A program made the translations under genes and the position numbers. A stretch of 64,000 nt of DNA from JALYZC01 sp963725645 (GTDB lineage: Bacteria; Actinomycetota; Thermoleophilia; Solirubrobacterales; Solirubrobacteraceae). The stretch covers positions 124,001-188,000 of the forward strand of contig CAVRZD010000002.1 in NCBI GenBank assembly GCA_963725645.1, written 5' to 3'. Positions within the stretch are counted from its first letter, which is position 1. The number at the start of each line of letters is the position of its first letter. Below the pieces are notes generated by a model that saw only the letters and a list, made by a program, of their open reading frames with translations, was not told the DNA's origin and made no database searches. Positions 54,501 to 63,705 of this stretch are shown in pieces.

Positions 54501-55025
54501 ATGGCACCCGTCTACGACCTCATGCTGCTGCTCGACACGGCCGCGACCGACGCGCAGCGCGAGAAGATCCTGGCCGACGCCGAGGCGGCGATCGCCGCCG
54601 AGGGCACGCTCGTGGGCAAGCACGACTGGGGCGCCCGCGCGCTGGCCTACGAGATCCGGCACAAGGGCGACGCCGAGTACCACCTCTTCCAGTTCAACGC
54701 CACACCGGCCCTGCTCGAGCGCCTGCATCGCACGCTCCGGCTGACCGACGGCGTCGTGCGCTTCCGGATCATCAAGCTGGCCCCTGGGACGCCGGAGCCC
54801 CCGGCGGTCCGCCCGGAGCCGCCCCGCCCCGCCGAAGCAGCGCCCGTGGCCGAGGCTGCACCCACCGCTGCGGAGCCCGCGCCCGCGGAGCCCACACCCG
54901 AGGCCGAGCCGCCGGCCGAGGCTGCGCGCCCGCCGAGGAGGCCGACGGCGCAGGCACCGAGGAGGCGTCTGCCCCAGCGGCGGAGTAGCGGTGCGCCGGC
55001 GCTCCGGCCCCGAATCACCACGTAA
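54501..55025 (+). CDS. rpsF: 30S ribosomal protein S6
   Basis: The core (residues 1-95) is canonical S6: MAPVYDLMLLLDTAATDAQ, then HDWGARALAYEIRHKGDAEY and VVRFRIIKL. It binds S18 and 16S rRNA. A long Pro/Ala/Glu tail follows. The frame printed here runs to 55025 with a basic end, but another frame gives an acidic Ala/Glu tail ending at TAG 54988, which is more usual for such extensions. A local indel near 54930 (two extra bases or one missing) is therefore likely. The next gene on this strand is rpsR, since ssb is inverted. Confidence 0.9.
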   Translation: MAPVYDLMLLLDTAATDAQREKILADAEAAIAAEGTLVGKHDWGARALAYEIRHKGDAEYHLFQFNATPALLERLHRTLRLTDGVVRFRIIKLAPGTPEPPAVRPEPPRPAEAAPVAEAAPTAAEPAPAEPTPEAEPPAEAARPPRRPTAQAPRRRLPQRRSSGAPALRPRITT

Positions 55026-55061
55026 GACGAGAAACCCTTGATATAGAAGGACTTCTCGTCT
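55025..55061. terminator. Hairpin between convergent rpsF and ssb
   Basis: A perfect 9-bp stem AGACGAGAA (55025-55033) with TTCTCGTCT (55053-55061) encloses an inner CCTT/AAGG stem and a GATATAG loop. It is markedly AT-richer than its surroundings. Placed between convergent genes it can serve as a two-way terminator. Its unusual composition at the edge of the inverted ssb is also noted as a finding. Confidence 0.5.
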
Positions 55062-55124
55062 CTCGTGGCAGGCCAACCGCCGAAGCGGCCCCGCACCCTC
55101 CTCGATGACCGCCGTTACCGGCGC

Positions 55125-55580
55125 CTAGAACGGAATGTCGTCGTCGCCGGTGCCACCGGACGTCGCGCTCGGCGCGAAGTCCTTCTCGTCCACAGGCACG
55201 TCGCTCTTGGCCGAGAAGCCGTTGCCGGTCCCCGCGTCGTCGCGTCCACCGAGGAACTGGACGGAGTCAGCGACGATCTCGACGGCCTGGCGCTTGCCGG
55301 AGCCATCCTGAGCTTCCCACTCTCTCCACTCCAGACGGCCGTCGACCGCGACGGGGCGGCCCTTCGAGAGGTACTGGGCGCAGTTCTCGCCCTGCTTGCC
55401 CCAGACGGTCACATCGAAGTAGTTGGGCTTGTCGACCCATTCGCCAGAGGCATCCTTGCGGCGCGTGTTGCAGGCGACGCGCAGACTGCAGACGGCGGTC
55501 CCGCTGGGCAGGGAGCGCAGCTCAGGGTCGCGGGTGAGGTTTCCGGTGATGACGACACGATTGATGTTGGTGGCAGCCAC
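55125..55580 (-). CDS. ssb: Single-stranded DNA-binding protein
   Basis: A 151-residue OB-fold SSB: INRVVITGNLTRDPELRSLP, the aromatic region ASGEWVDKPNYFDVTVWGKQ and LSKGRPVAVDGRLEWREWE, then a linker and the acidic C-terminal tip TGDDDIPF that recruits partner proteins. The GTG at 55580 is preceded by AAAGGAG, one of the few strong ribosome sites in the window. In most bacteria ssb is co-oriented between rpsF and rpsR; here it is on the opposite strand between them. Confidence 0.95.
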   Translation of the reverse strand: MAATNINRVVITGNLTRDPELRSLPSGTAVCSLRVACNTRRKDASGEWVDKPNYFDVTVWGKQGENCAQYLSKGRPVAVDGRLEWREWEAQDGSGKRQAVEIVADSVQFLGGRDDAGTGNGFSAKSDVPVDEKDFAPSATSGGTGDDDIPF

Positions 55581-55735
55581 GGTGGCTCCTTTCAACGGCC
55601 AGCGTGGGGCCGCATGACGACTTCGAAATCTCGTTCCGAGCCTAGCGCCCGCGGCGGCGGCCGCGGCCGAAAGACGCAGCATTGTGCGCGGGATTTCGCT
55701 GAGCCGGCGCGCGCCGCACGGAATACGCCACGCGC

Positions 55736-55773
55736 TAGACTCTCACGCTCTCGCGCCCGGGGAACGTCCCCGG
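55736..55773 (+). promoter_or_regulatory. rpsR promoter -10 and leader hairpin
   Basis: A TAGACT -10 at 55736-55741 and a hairpin CCGGGGA-ACG-TCCCCGG at 55757-55773 lie in the 227-bp gap between divergent ssb and rpsR. The rpsR leader would be about 60 bases. Because ssb is inverted, rpsR-rplI need this promoter of their own. Confidence 0.5.
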
Positions 55774-55807
55774 CGCTCGTTCCACATCAGGGAATCTTCG
55801 ACCGAGC

Positions 55808-56122
55808 ATGGCCAAACAGCGCAATCGCCGCAAGGTGCGCCGTCGCGACCGCAAGGGCGGTCCCGGCAGCGGCCGGCGCAAGCCCTGTCCGTACTGCCGC
55901 GACAAGATCGACCAGGTGGACTACAAGGACATCGGCTCGCTGCGCCGGATGATCTCCGACCGCGGCAAGATCCGCTCGCGCCGCATCACCGGCGCCTGCC
56001 GCCGCCACCAGAGCCAGATCGCGCGGGCGGTGAAGCGCGCCCGCGAGCTGGCGCTGCTGCCGTACGTGGCCGAGGGCCGCGACGATCGCGAGCGCGACGA
56101 TCGCGGCCGCGACCGCCGCTGA
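55808..56122 (+). CDS. rpsR: 30S ribosomal protein S18 (zinc-ribbon form)
   Basis: A 104-residue S18 with the core DYKDIGSLRRMISDRGKI and RSRRITGACRRHQ, plus KPCPYCRDK: the CxxC with Cys and His of GACRRH forms the zinc site of the C+ type. The C-terminus is extended by an Arg/Asp-rich tail (EGRDDRERDDRGRDRR). It pairs with S6 in the 30S platform. It is followed 7 bp later by rplI. Confidence 0.94.
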   Translation: MAKQRNRRKVRRRDRKGGPGSGRRKPCPYCRDKIDQVDYKDIGSLRRMISDRGKIRSRRITGACRRHQSQIARAVKRARELALLPYVAEGRDDRERDDRGRDRR

Positions 56123-56129
56123 TCGCCGG

Positions 56130-56582
56130 ATGCCCCAGGCGATCCTCCTCCAGGACGTGGACACGCTCGGCGAGCGCGGCACGATCATCGACGTCTCGAA
56201 GGGGTACCTGCGGAACTACCTCGTCCCGCGCAAGCTCGCGCAGCCGGCCACGCCCGCCGCGCTGGAGGCGGCCAAGTCGCGCATGGAGGCGGCGGAACGC
56301 GCGAAGGAGGAGGCCGCCTCGCGCGCCGAGGACAACGCCGCACTGCTGACCAAGACGGTGCTCACGATCCCCCAGCAAGCCGGCGACGACGGGCGGCTGT
56401 TCGGGTCGGTCACGAGCCAGGACATCGTCGACGCGATCCGCGACGCGCGCGGCCTGCGCGTCGACAAGCGCAAGGTCCACCTCGAGGAGCCGATCCGCAA
56501 CGTCGGCACCCACATGGTCGTCGTCGAGATCGCCGACGGCGTCACCGCGACCGTCAAGACGATGGTCGTGGCGAGCGACTAG
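56130..56582 (+). CDS. rplI: 50S ribosomal protein L9
   Basis: A 150-residue L9: the N-terminal domain ILLQDVDTLGERGTIIDVSKGYLRNYLVP, given here by its parts LLQDVDTLGERG and VSKGYLRNYLVPR, a long connecting helix rich in Ala/Glu and the C-terminal domain with GRLFGSVTSQDIVDAI. It binds 23S rRNA domain V. It continues the ribosomal-replication block rpsF-rpsR-rplI-dnaB. Confidence 0.94.
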   Translation: MPQAILLQDVDTLGERGTIIDVSKGYLRNYLVPRKLAQPATPAALEAAKSRMEAAERAKEEAASRAEDNAALLTKTVLTIPQQAGDDGRLFGSVTSQDIVDAIRDARGLRVDKRKVHLEEPIRNVGTHMVVVEIADGVTATVKTMVVASD

Positions 56583-56682
56583 GCCGCTTCGCAACGGTTC
56601 TTCGACGGACCGAAACAAGTTCGCCTGAATAGCGGGGAAGCTCCGGAGACGGCGCCGGGCAGCCACCTATAGTCGGTCGGCG

Positions 56683-58041
56683 ATGGCCACCGCCGAACGC
56701 CCGCACCTCGCCGCCCCGCCGCACAACCTCGAGGCCGAGGAGTCGGTGCTCGGCGCGATCCTGCTCTCCGACAAGCCGCTGTACCAGCTGGTGATCGAGG
56801 ACGACCTCGTCCCCGAGGACTTCTACCGCGAGCAGCACCGCGTGGTCTACGCGGCGATGCGCGAGATGTACGACGAGGGCGAGCCGATCGACGCCCTCAC
56901 GGTCACCGAGCGCCTCCGCCAGGCCGGCCGCCTGGAGGAGGCGGGCGGCGAGTCCGGGGTCGCGGCGCTCGGCGGCTCGGTCCCGGCGGCCGGGCACCTG
57001 CGGCACTACGCGCAGATCGTCAAGGAGAACGCGCTGATGCGGCGGCTCCTGACGACCACCCACGAGATCCAGGCCAGCGTCCTGCGGCACGAGGCCGCAC
57101 CGCGCGACCTGGTCGAGCAGGCCGAGCGCGCGATGCTCGAGGTCGCCCACGACGACCGCCGGCAGGACTTCCGTCGCATCGACGACATCCTCCACGTCGA
57201 GCTGGACAAGCTCCACCGTCTCTCGGTCGAGAAGACGGCACTGACGGGCGTGCCCGCCGGCTTCAAGGACCTCGACAACCTCACCGGCGGCTTCCAGAGC
57301 GGCAACCTCGTGGTCATCGCGGCCCGTCCCTCGATGGGCAAGAGCTGCCTGGTCACGAACATCGCCGAGAACGCGGCGCTCGACCACGACCGCCCCGTGG
57401 CCCTGTTCTCGCTGGAGATGTCGGAGGCCGAGCTGGCGATGCGCTTCATCGCGAGCCAGGCCCGGGTCAAGGGCGAGGACCTGTCCAAGGGCCGGGCGGA
57501 GAAGCGCTGGCCCAAGATCGTCGAGGCGACCAGCCGGCTCGCCGCCGCGCCGATCTACGTCGACGACTCCAGCGACCTCGGCATCCTCGAGCTGCGGGCC
57601 AAGGCCCGCCGGCTGCACTCGCAGGCCAAGAGCGGCCTCGGCCTCATCATCGTCGACTACCTCCAGCTCATGCGCACCGACCACCGCGTCGACAACCGCG
57701 CCGAGCAGGTCGCACATTTGTCGCGAGGCCTGAAGATCCTCGCTCGCGAGCTCGACGTCCCCGTGATCGCGCTCTCCCAGCTCAACCGCGGCGTCGAGGC
57801 GCGGACCGACAAGCGGCCGCTGCTCTCCGATCTGCGCGAGTCCGGCGCGATCGAGCAGGACGCCGACCTCGTGATGTTCATCTACCGCGACGACTACTAC
57901 AACGAGGACTCAGAGACGCCGGGCCAGGCCGAGCTGATCATCTCCAAGCACCGCAACGGGCCGCTCGGGAAGGTCGACCTCGTCTTCCAGTCCGAGTACC
58001 CGCGCTTCGTGACGCTGGCCCGCCGCGAGGCCGCGGCGTGA
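56683..58041 (+). CDS. dnaB: Replicative DNA helicase DnaB
   Basis: A 452-residue hexameric helicase. The N-terminal domain has PPHNLEAEESVLGAIL; the RecA-like motor has Walker A AARPSMGKSCL near residue 217, FSLEMSEAELAMR, Walker B LIIVDYLQLM and SQLNRGVEARTDKRPLLSDL (in part) with DLVMFIYRDDYY. No intein is present. A TATAGT -10 at 56668-56673 lies 9 bases before the ATG, so transcription is separate from rplI. The stop overlaps the GTG of a DnaC-like loader gene, a meaningful pairing. Confidence 0.95.
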   Translation: MATAERPHLAAPPHNLEAEESVLGAILLSDKPLYQLVIEDDLVPEDFYREQHRVVYAAMREMYDEGEPIDALTVTERLRQAGRLEEAGGESGVAALGGSVPAAGHLRHYAQIVKENALMRRLLTTTHEIQASVLRHEAAPRDLVEQAERAMLEVAHDDRRQDFRRIDDILHVELDKLHRLSVEKTALTGVPAGFKDLDNLTGGFQSGNLVVIAARPSMGKSCLVTNIAENAALDHDRPVALFSLEMSEAELAMRFIASQARVKGEDLSKGRAEKRWPKIVEATSRLAAAPIYVDDSSDLGILELRAKARRLHSQAKSGLGLIIVDYLQLMRTDHRVDNRAEQVAHLSRGLKILARELDVPVIALSQLNRGVEARTDKRPLLSDLRESGAIEQDADLVMFIYRDDYYNEDSETPGQAELIISKHRNGPLGKVDLVFQSEYPRFVTLARREAAA

Positions 58042-58730
58042 GTGCGCCCTGCCCCCTCGGCGTCTGCGACGGGAGCGGGTTCGTGATCGACGAGGCGACG
58101 AACGGCGCCGTCGCCTGCGAATGCCGGCCGGCCCGCATCAACCGTGCGCGGGCGCGCAGCCTCTCCGCCGTGATCCCGAAGCGCTTTCGCGGCGTGTCCT
58201 TCGACCGCGCGCCGGTCGTGGACATGGCCCCGGAGATCGTGCGCGTCGTGCGCCGATACGTCGACGACGTCGACGGCAACCTCGACGCGGGGCGCGGCCT
58301 GTGGTTCACCGGCGACGTCGGCACCGGCAAGACGACGCTGGCCATGCTGGTGTCCCGCGCCGCGCTCGACGCCGGGCGCTCGGTCGCGATCTACTCGCTC
58401 CCGCGCCTGCTGGCGGAGATCCGCAAGACCTTCGACGAGGGCGCCGAGCGCTCGCACCTCGACCTGCTGGAGCGCCTCGCCGCGGTCGACCTGCTCCACG
58501 TCGACGACGTCGGCGCCGAACGCACCAGCGACTGGGTGCTCGAGCAGCTCTACTCGATCGTCAACGCGCGCTACGAGGACGAGCGCGCGATGGTGATCAC
58601 GACCAACCTCGACCACGCCGCCCTGCGCGAGCAGATCGGCGAGCGCACCGTCTCGCGGCTGATCGAGATCTGCGGCGACCCGCTGCCGCTGTACGGCCAC
58701 GACCGGCGCATGGACCTGCGGGCGTCCTAG
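58038..58730 (+). CDS. DnaC/DnaI-like helicase-loader ATPase
   Basis: A 230-residue AAA+ protein. The N-terminus carries a Cys-rich segment (CPLGVCDGSGFV with ACEC, residues 5-34) likely to bind zinc, as in DnaI-type loaders. The ATPase core has Walker A FTGDVGTGKTTLAM, Walker B VDLLHVDDVGAE, sensor 1 MVITTNLD and the Arg-rich RTVSRLIEI. It overlaps dnaB by GTGA, so it is probably the loader for that helicase. IstB-like transposition ATPases share the fold, but no transposase is near. Confidence 0.85.
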   Translation: MSAPCPLGVCDGSGFVIDEATNGAVACECRPARINRARARSLSAVIPKRFRGVSFDRAPVVDMAPEIVRVVRRYVDDVDGNLDAGRGLWFTGDVGTGKTTLAMLVSRAALDAGRSVAIYSLPRLLAEIRKTFDEGAERSHLDLLERLAAVDLLHVDDVGAERTSDWVLEQLYSIVNARYEDERAMVITTNLDHAALREQIGERTVSRLIEICGDPLPLYGHDRRMDLRAS

Positions 58731-58761
58731 CCCGCCCCGCGCCTCGTAGACTCAACCCCGT

Positions 58762-60058
<1,297 letters not shown>

Positions 60059-60078
<20 letters not shown>

Positions 60079-60739
60079 CGCCCGTCTCGAGCACCTTCGC
60101 CTCGCCGCGGCGCAGCAGGCGCCGTGAGAGCGCGAGGGCTCCGAGCAGCGCGATCGCCGACAGCGTGATCTGCACGCTGAGCACGCCCTGCTCGGTCCAG
60201 TAGACGTCCTCGAGCTCGAGCAGCAGCGCCGACTCGTCCAGCGTCAGCGCCACCCCCGTGCCGAACGGGAGCGCGAGCCACTGGTCGAGCTCCTCGTTGC
60301 GCGACGCGATCGAGACCCCGCCGGCGACGAAGGCGATCACGATTCCCGGCACGAAGTGGTGCACGTGGCGCCGGCCCACGCGGAGGTCGCGAAACGGCCC
60401 GAACGTCCCGCGCGAGCGAATCGTGTGCGTGCTCGCCCGGACCGCGCCGAAGGAGACCACGAACGAGGCCAGCACGTTGAGCAGTGCGGTCTCGCGCGGC
60501 GAGGTGGCGCGGAAGCCCTCCACGGCCACCTCGACCGACTCGCGGGCGGCCACCTCGGCCGCCTCGAGCACGTGGTCGGTGTCGGCGGGCAGCGGCGCCG
60601 AGCCGCGGCGCCAGACCCGCGCCAGCTCGCCGGCGCCGACGCCGACGGTCGTGGCCATCGCCGCCGCGCCCAGCGCGAGCGTGGTCGTCCGCTGCCAGGG
60701 CCCCCGCCGGCGACGGCGTGGGATCGGGCTCAGCGCCAC
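60059..60739 (-). CDS. Integral membrane protein of unknown function
   Basis: A 226-residue protein with an Arg-rich N-terminus, a first helix (TLALGAAAMATTVGVGAG), and three or four further helices. A conserved-looking loop VGRRHVHHFVPGIVIAF with three histidines sits at the membrane border, followed by FGTGVALTLDESALLLELEDVYW with several acidic residues; together they could bind a metal. I do not know the family. The GTG at 60739 overlaps the end of the acetyltransferase gene by 10 bp, so it closes the surface-sugar operon. Confidence 0.72.
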
Positions 60740-61446
60740 CGGTCCAGCAGTTCCCGCTCGGGGACGTCGCTCACCACCCGGGCCGGTACGCCCATGACCA
60801 CCGTGCGCGGCGGCGCGTCCCGCGTCAGCACGGCCCCGGCCGCCACGAACGCCTCCTCCCCGACCTCGACCCCCGGCACGAGCACGACGCCGCCGCCCAC
60901 GCGGCAGGCCCGGCGCAGGGTGGCGCCGGCGAGCGGCGCGTCCTTCGGATGGCGCGCCATCGTGTCGTCGTTCGTCGTCACCACGCCGGGGCCGACGAAC
61001 ACGTCGTCCTCGATCACCGATCCGGCCGTCAGGTAGACGTTGGTCTGGACCCGCACGCGCTCCCCGATCGCCACGTCGTTGTCCACCGCGCTGGCCCGGC
61101 CGATGACGGTCCCGGCGCCGATCGTCGTGCGCTCCCGTACGTGGGCCTGGTCGCCGACGATCGCACCCGGCCCGAGCCGCGTCCCGGCGAAGACGATCGC
61201 GCCGGCGCAGACCGCAACCCCGGCCTCGAGCACGAGCGGCGCGAGCGAGCCGGCGGCGGCCGCCGCCTGAGAGTGCGGCGCGAGCCGGGGCGGCTTGCCG
61301 AGCACCACGTGATCCTGGAGCTCGCAGCCATCGCCGATCACAGTCCCCGGGTGCACGACGACGAAGGCGCCGAAGCGCACGCCCTCCCCGATGTGCACGC
61401 CCTCCCCGATGACCGGCGCGCCCGGTTCCTCAGGCGCCGCCGACAT
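60730..61446 (-). CDS. Hexapeptide-repeat acyltransferase, WbpD-like
   Basis: A 238-residue left-handed beta-helix protein with many hexapeptide turns (IGEGVHIGEGVRFG, then VIGDGCELQDHVVLG and IGAGTVIGRASAVDNDVAIG). The order of turns, the long insert after VVLGKPP and the C-terminal GAVLTRDAPPRTVVMGVPAR fit N-acetyltransferases acting on UDP-amino-sugars such as WbpD. In the WbpA-B-E-D-I pathway WbpD acetylates the 3-amino group of UDP-GlcNAc3NA. Neighbouring WbpA-, WbpB- and WbpI-like genes support this. No aminotransferase (WbpE) is in the window. Confidence 0.8.
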   Translation of the reverse strand: MSAAPEEPGAPVIGEGVHIGEGVRFGAFVVVHPGTVIGDGCELQDHVVLGKPPRLAPHSQAAAAAGSLAPLVLEAGVAVCAGAIVFAGTRLGPGAIVGDQAHVRERTTIGAGTVIGRASAVDNDVAIGERVRVQTNVYLTAGSVIEDDVFVGPGVVTTNDDTMARHPKDAPLAGATLRRACRVGGGVVLVPGVEVGEEAFVAAGAVLTRDAPPRTVVMGVPARVVSDVPERELLDRWR

Positions 61447-62449
61447 GCGCCTCCGAGCGCCGGGACGACGCGAGCGAGTCCTGCAGCGCCTCCAGCACCC
61501 GGACCACGCGCAGCCCGCTCTCGCCGTCGGACCGCGGCGTCGCTCCGTCCCGCACACAGGCGACGAAGTGCTCGCACTCGGCGCGCAGCGGCTCGGTGTT
61601 GGGGATGCGCGGGCTCCAGGTGTCGCCCGACCGCGTGATGTACTCGCCGTAGGAGTCGGCGCGCTCGTCGAAGCCCTTGTCGTAGACCGTCACCTTGCGC
61701 TCGAGCTCCATGTCGTCAAAGGTCGCCATCCGCTTGGAGCCGACGACCGTGAAGCGCCGCTCCTTGTGCGGGTCGAGCCAGGACAGGTGGAGGTGCGCGG
61801 CCAGGCCCGAGGGAAAGCGCATGAAGCAGAAGACGACGTCCTCGATCCCGGGCTGCATGTAGGACTCGCCGCGGGCCTCGACCTCGTGAGGCTCCTCGCC
61901 GGCGAGCGCCAGCAGCACGGACACGTCGTGCGCGCCGAGGCTCCACAGCGCGTTCTCCTCCTCGCGCAGGACGCCGAGGTTGAGCCGGTTGGAGTAGATG
62001 TAGCGGATGTCGCCGAGCTCGCCGGAGTCGGCGATCTCCTTCAGCCGCAGCACGCCCGGGTGATACTCGAGCAGGTGGCCCACCATCAGCACGCGCTGCG
62101 CCGCGCGGGCGGCCTCGACCGCGCGCTCGGCGTCCGTGACACGCTCGGCCAGCGGCTTCTCGACGAAGCAGTGCTTGCCGGCCTCGAGCACTCGAACGGC
62201 GAGCTCGGCGTGCGTCGGGACGGGGGTGGCGAGGGCGATCGCATCGAGCTGCGGGTCGTCCAGCAGGTCCCCGAGCTCGCCGGTCACGCGGGTGTCGCGC
62301 AGCGAGGGCGCGAGGCGCTCGCGCGCCTCCGCGGACGCGTCGCACACCCACGACAGCTCGCAGCCGGGCAGGCCGTCGAAGTTGCGCGCCAGGTTTGGGC
62401 CCCAGTAGCCGAGGCCGACCACGCCGACGCGGACCGGCTCGCCGTTCAC
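61430..62449 (-). CDS. Gfo/Idh/MocA oxidoreductase, WbpB-like
   Basis: A 339-residue NAD-dependent oxidoreductase with the Rossmann loop VGVVGLGYWGPNLARNF, the EKPLA motif (HCFVEKPLAERV) with the catalytic Lys, and the C-terminal alpha/beta domain. WbpB-like enzymes oxidise C3 of UDP-GlcNAcA. Between a WbpA-like and a WbpD-like gene the assignment is strong by context. The GTG start overlaps the dehydrogenase stop (GTGA) and its end overlaps the acetyltransferase start by 17 bp. Confidence 0.83.
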   Translation of the reverse strand: MNGEPVRVGVVGLGYWGPNLARNFDGLPGCELSWVCDASAEARERLAPSLRDTRVTGELGDLLDDPQLDAIALATPVPTHAELAVRVLEAGKHCFVEKPLAERVTDAERAVEAARAAQRVLMVGHLLEYHPGVLRLKEIADSGELGDIRYIYSNRLNLGVLREEENALWSLGAHDVSVLLALAGEEPHEVEARGESYMQPGIEDVVFCFMRFPSGLAAHLHLSWLDPHKERRFTVVGSKRMATFDDMELERKVTVYDKGFDERADSYGEYITRSGDTWSPRIPNTEPLRAECEHFVACVRDGATPRSDGESGLRVVRVLEALQDSLASSRRSEAHVGGA

Positions 62450-63693
62450 AGCCGCACCACGCTCGGGGCCTCGATCCCGCGGGTGACGCCGCGGAGGTCC
62501 ACCACCAGCGGCGCCTCGTGCACCACGCGTTCGAGATCGAGGTCGGGATGGGCCGTGACGATGACCGCGAGGTCGGCGCCCTCCAGCGCCTGATCGAACT
62601 CGACGCTGCGCAGGTCGAACTGCGGCAGGTCGTGCACGTGCGGGTCGTGGTAGACGACCTCCCCGCCGTGCTCCCGCAGCAGCTCGAGGATCTTCAGCGC
62701 CGGCGACTCGCGGGTGTCGCCCACGCCGGGCTTGTACGCCACGCCCAGGAGCGCGATACGGGACCCGTGCACGGGCTTGGCGGCATCGTTGAGGGCTCGC
62801 ACGATGCGCTCGAAGCACACGTAGGGCATCGCCTGGTTCATCTTGCCCGCCAGCTCGACGAACTCGGGGACGAAGTCGTACTCGCGGGCACGCCAGGTCA
62901 GGTAGAACGGGTCCACGGGCAGGCAGTGCCCGCCCATGCCCGGGCCGGGATCGAAGCGCATGAAGCCGAACGGCTTGGTGGCCGCGGCGTCGATGACCTC
63001 CCACACGTCGATCCCCATGCGGTCCGCGAGCACGGCGAGCTCGTTCACCAGGGCGATGTTCACCGAGCGGAAGATGTTCTCGAGCAGCTTCGAGAGCTCG
63101 GCCGCCTCGGGAGTGGAGACCCGCACCACCTCGTCGCAGACGTTGCGGTACAGCGCCTCGGCGCGGTCGCCGCAGGCCTCGGTCAGGCCACCGACCACCT
63201 TCGGAGTCGAGCGGATCGTGTGGTCGGTGCGGCCGGGGTCCACGCGCTCAGGCGAGAACGCCAGGTGGAAGTCGCGGCCGGCCACGAGGCCGGGCTCCTC
63301 GAGGATCGGGGCCAGGCGCTCGCGCGTGGTGCCCGGATACGTGGTCGACTCCAGCACGACGAGCTGGTCGCGCACCAGGACCTTGGCAAGGGCCGAGGCC
63401 GCGTCGACGAGCGGCCCGAGCTCCGGCTCGCGGTTGGCGTTCAGGGGCGTGGGGACGCACACGAGGATCGCCTCGGCGCGGTCGAGTTCGGTGTAGGCGG
63501 TGGTGGCCACGAGCCGGTCCTCCACCCCGCGCAGGCGCTTGGACGGCACGTCCTCCACGTGGGAGGAGCCCCGGTTGACGGCCGCGACCCGCTGCTGATC
63601 GACGTCGACGCCGATCACCTCGTGGCCGGCCTCGGCGAACGCGACGGCGAGCGGCAGGCCGACGTAGCCCAGCCCGACGATCCCGATGGTCAT
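62446..63693 (-). CDS. UDP-N-acetylglucosamine 6-dehydrogenase-type nucleotide-sugar dehydrogenase, WbpA-like
   Basis: A 415-residue UDP-sugar 6-dehydrogenase: N-terminal GIVGLGYVGLPLAVAFAEAG, CVPTPLNANREPELG, ESTTYPGTT, the central VNELAVLADRMGIDVWEVI and the catalytic Cys near residue 254 in GMGGHCLPVDPFYL. It oxidises the C6 alcohol to a carboxylate with two NAD. The PTPLN and STTYPGTT variants are those of UDP-GlcNAc/ManNAc enzymes rather than UDP-glucose ones. It is the second visible gene of the operon, following the epimerase. Confidence 0.88.
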   Translation of the reverse strand: MTIGIVGLGYVGLPLAVAFAEAGHEVIGVDVDQQRVAAVNRGSSHVEDVPSKRLRGVEDRLVATTAYTELDRAEAILVCVPTPLNANREPELGPLVDAASALAKVLVRDQLVVLESTTYPGTTRERLAPILEEPGLVAGRDFHLAFSPERVDPGRTDHTIRSTPKVVGGLTEACGDRAEALYRNVCDEVVRVSTPEAAELSKLLENIFRSVNIALVNELAVLADRMGIDVWEVIDAAATKPFGFMRFDPGPGMGGHCLPVDPFYLTWRAREYDFVPEFVELAGKMNQAMPYVCFERIVRALNDAAKPVHGSRIALLGVAYKPGVGDTRESPALKILELLREHGGEVVYHDPHVHDLPQFDLRSVEFDQALEGADLAVIVTAHPDLDLERVVHEAPLVVDLRGVTRGIEAPSVVRL

Positions 63694-63705
63694 GACGCGG
63701 GCAGT

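Noticed and set aside
58038..58730. IstB-type transposition ATPase
   Set aside because: No IstA transposase or terminal repeats are near, and the gene overlaps dnaB, which fits a helicase loader better.
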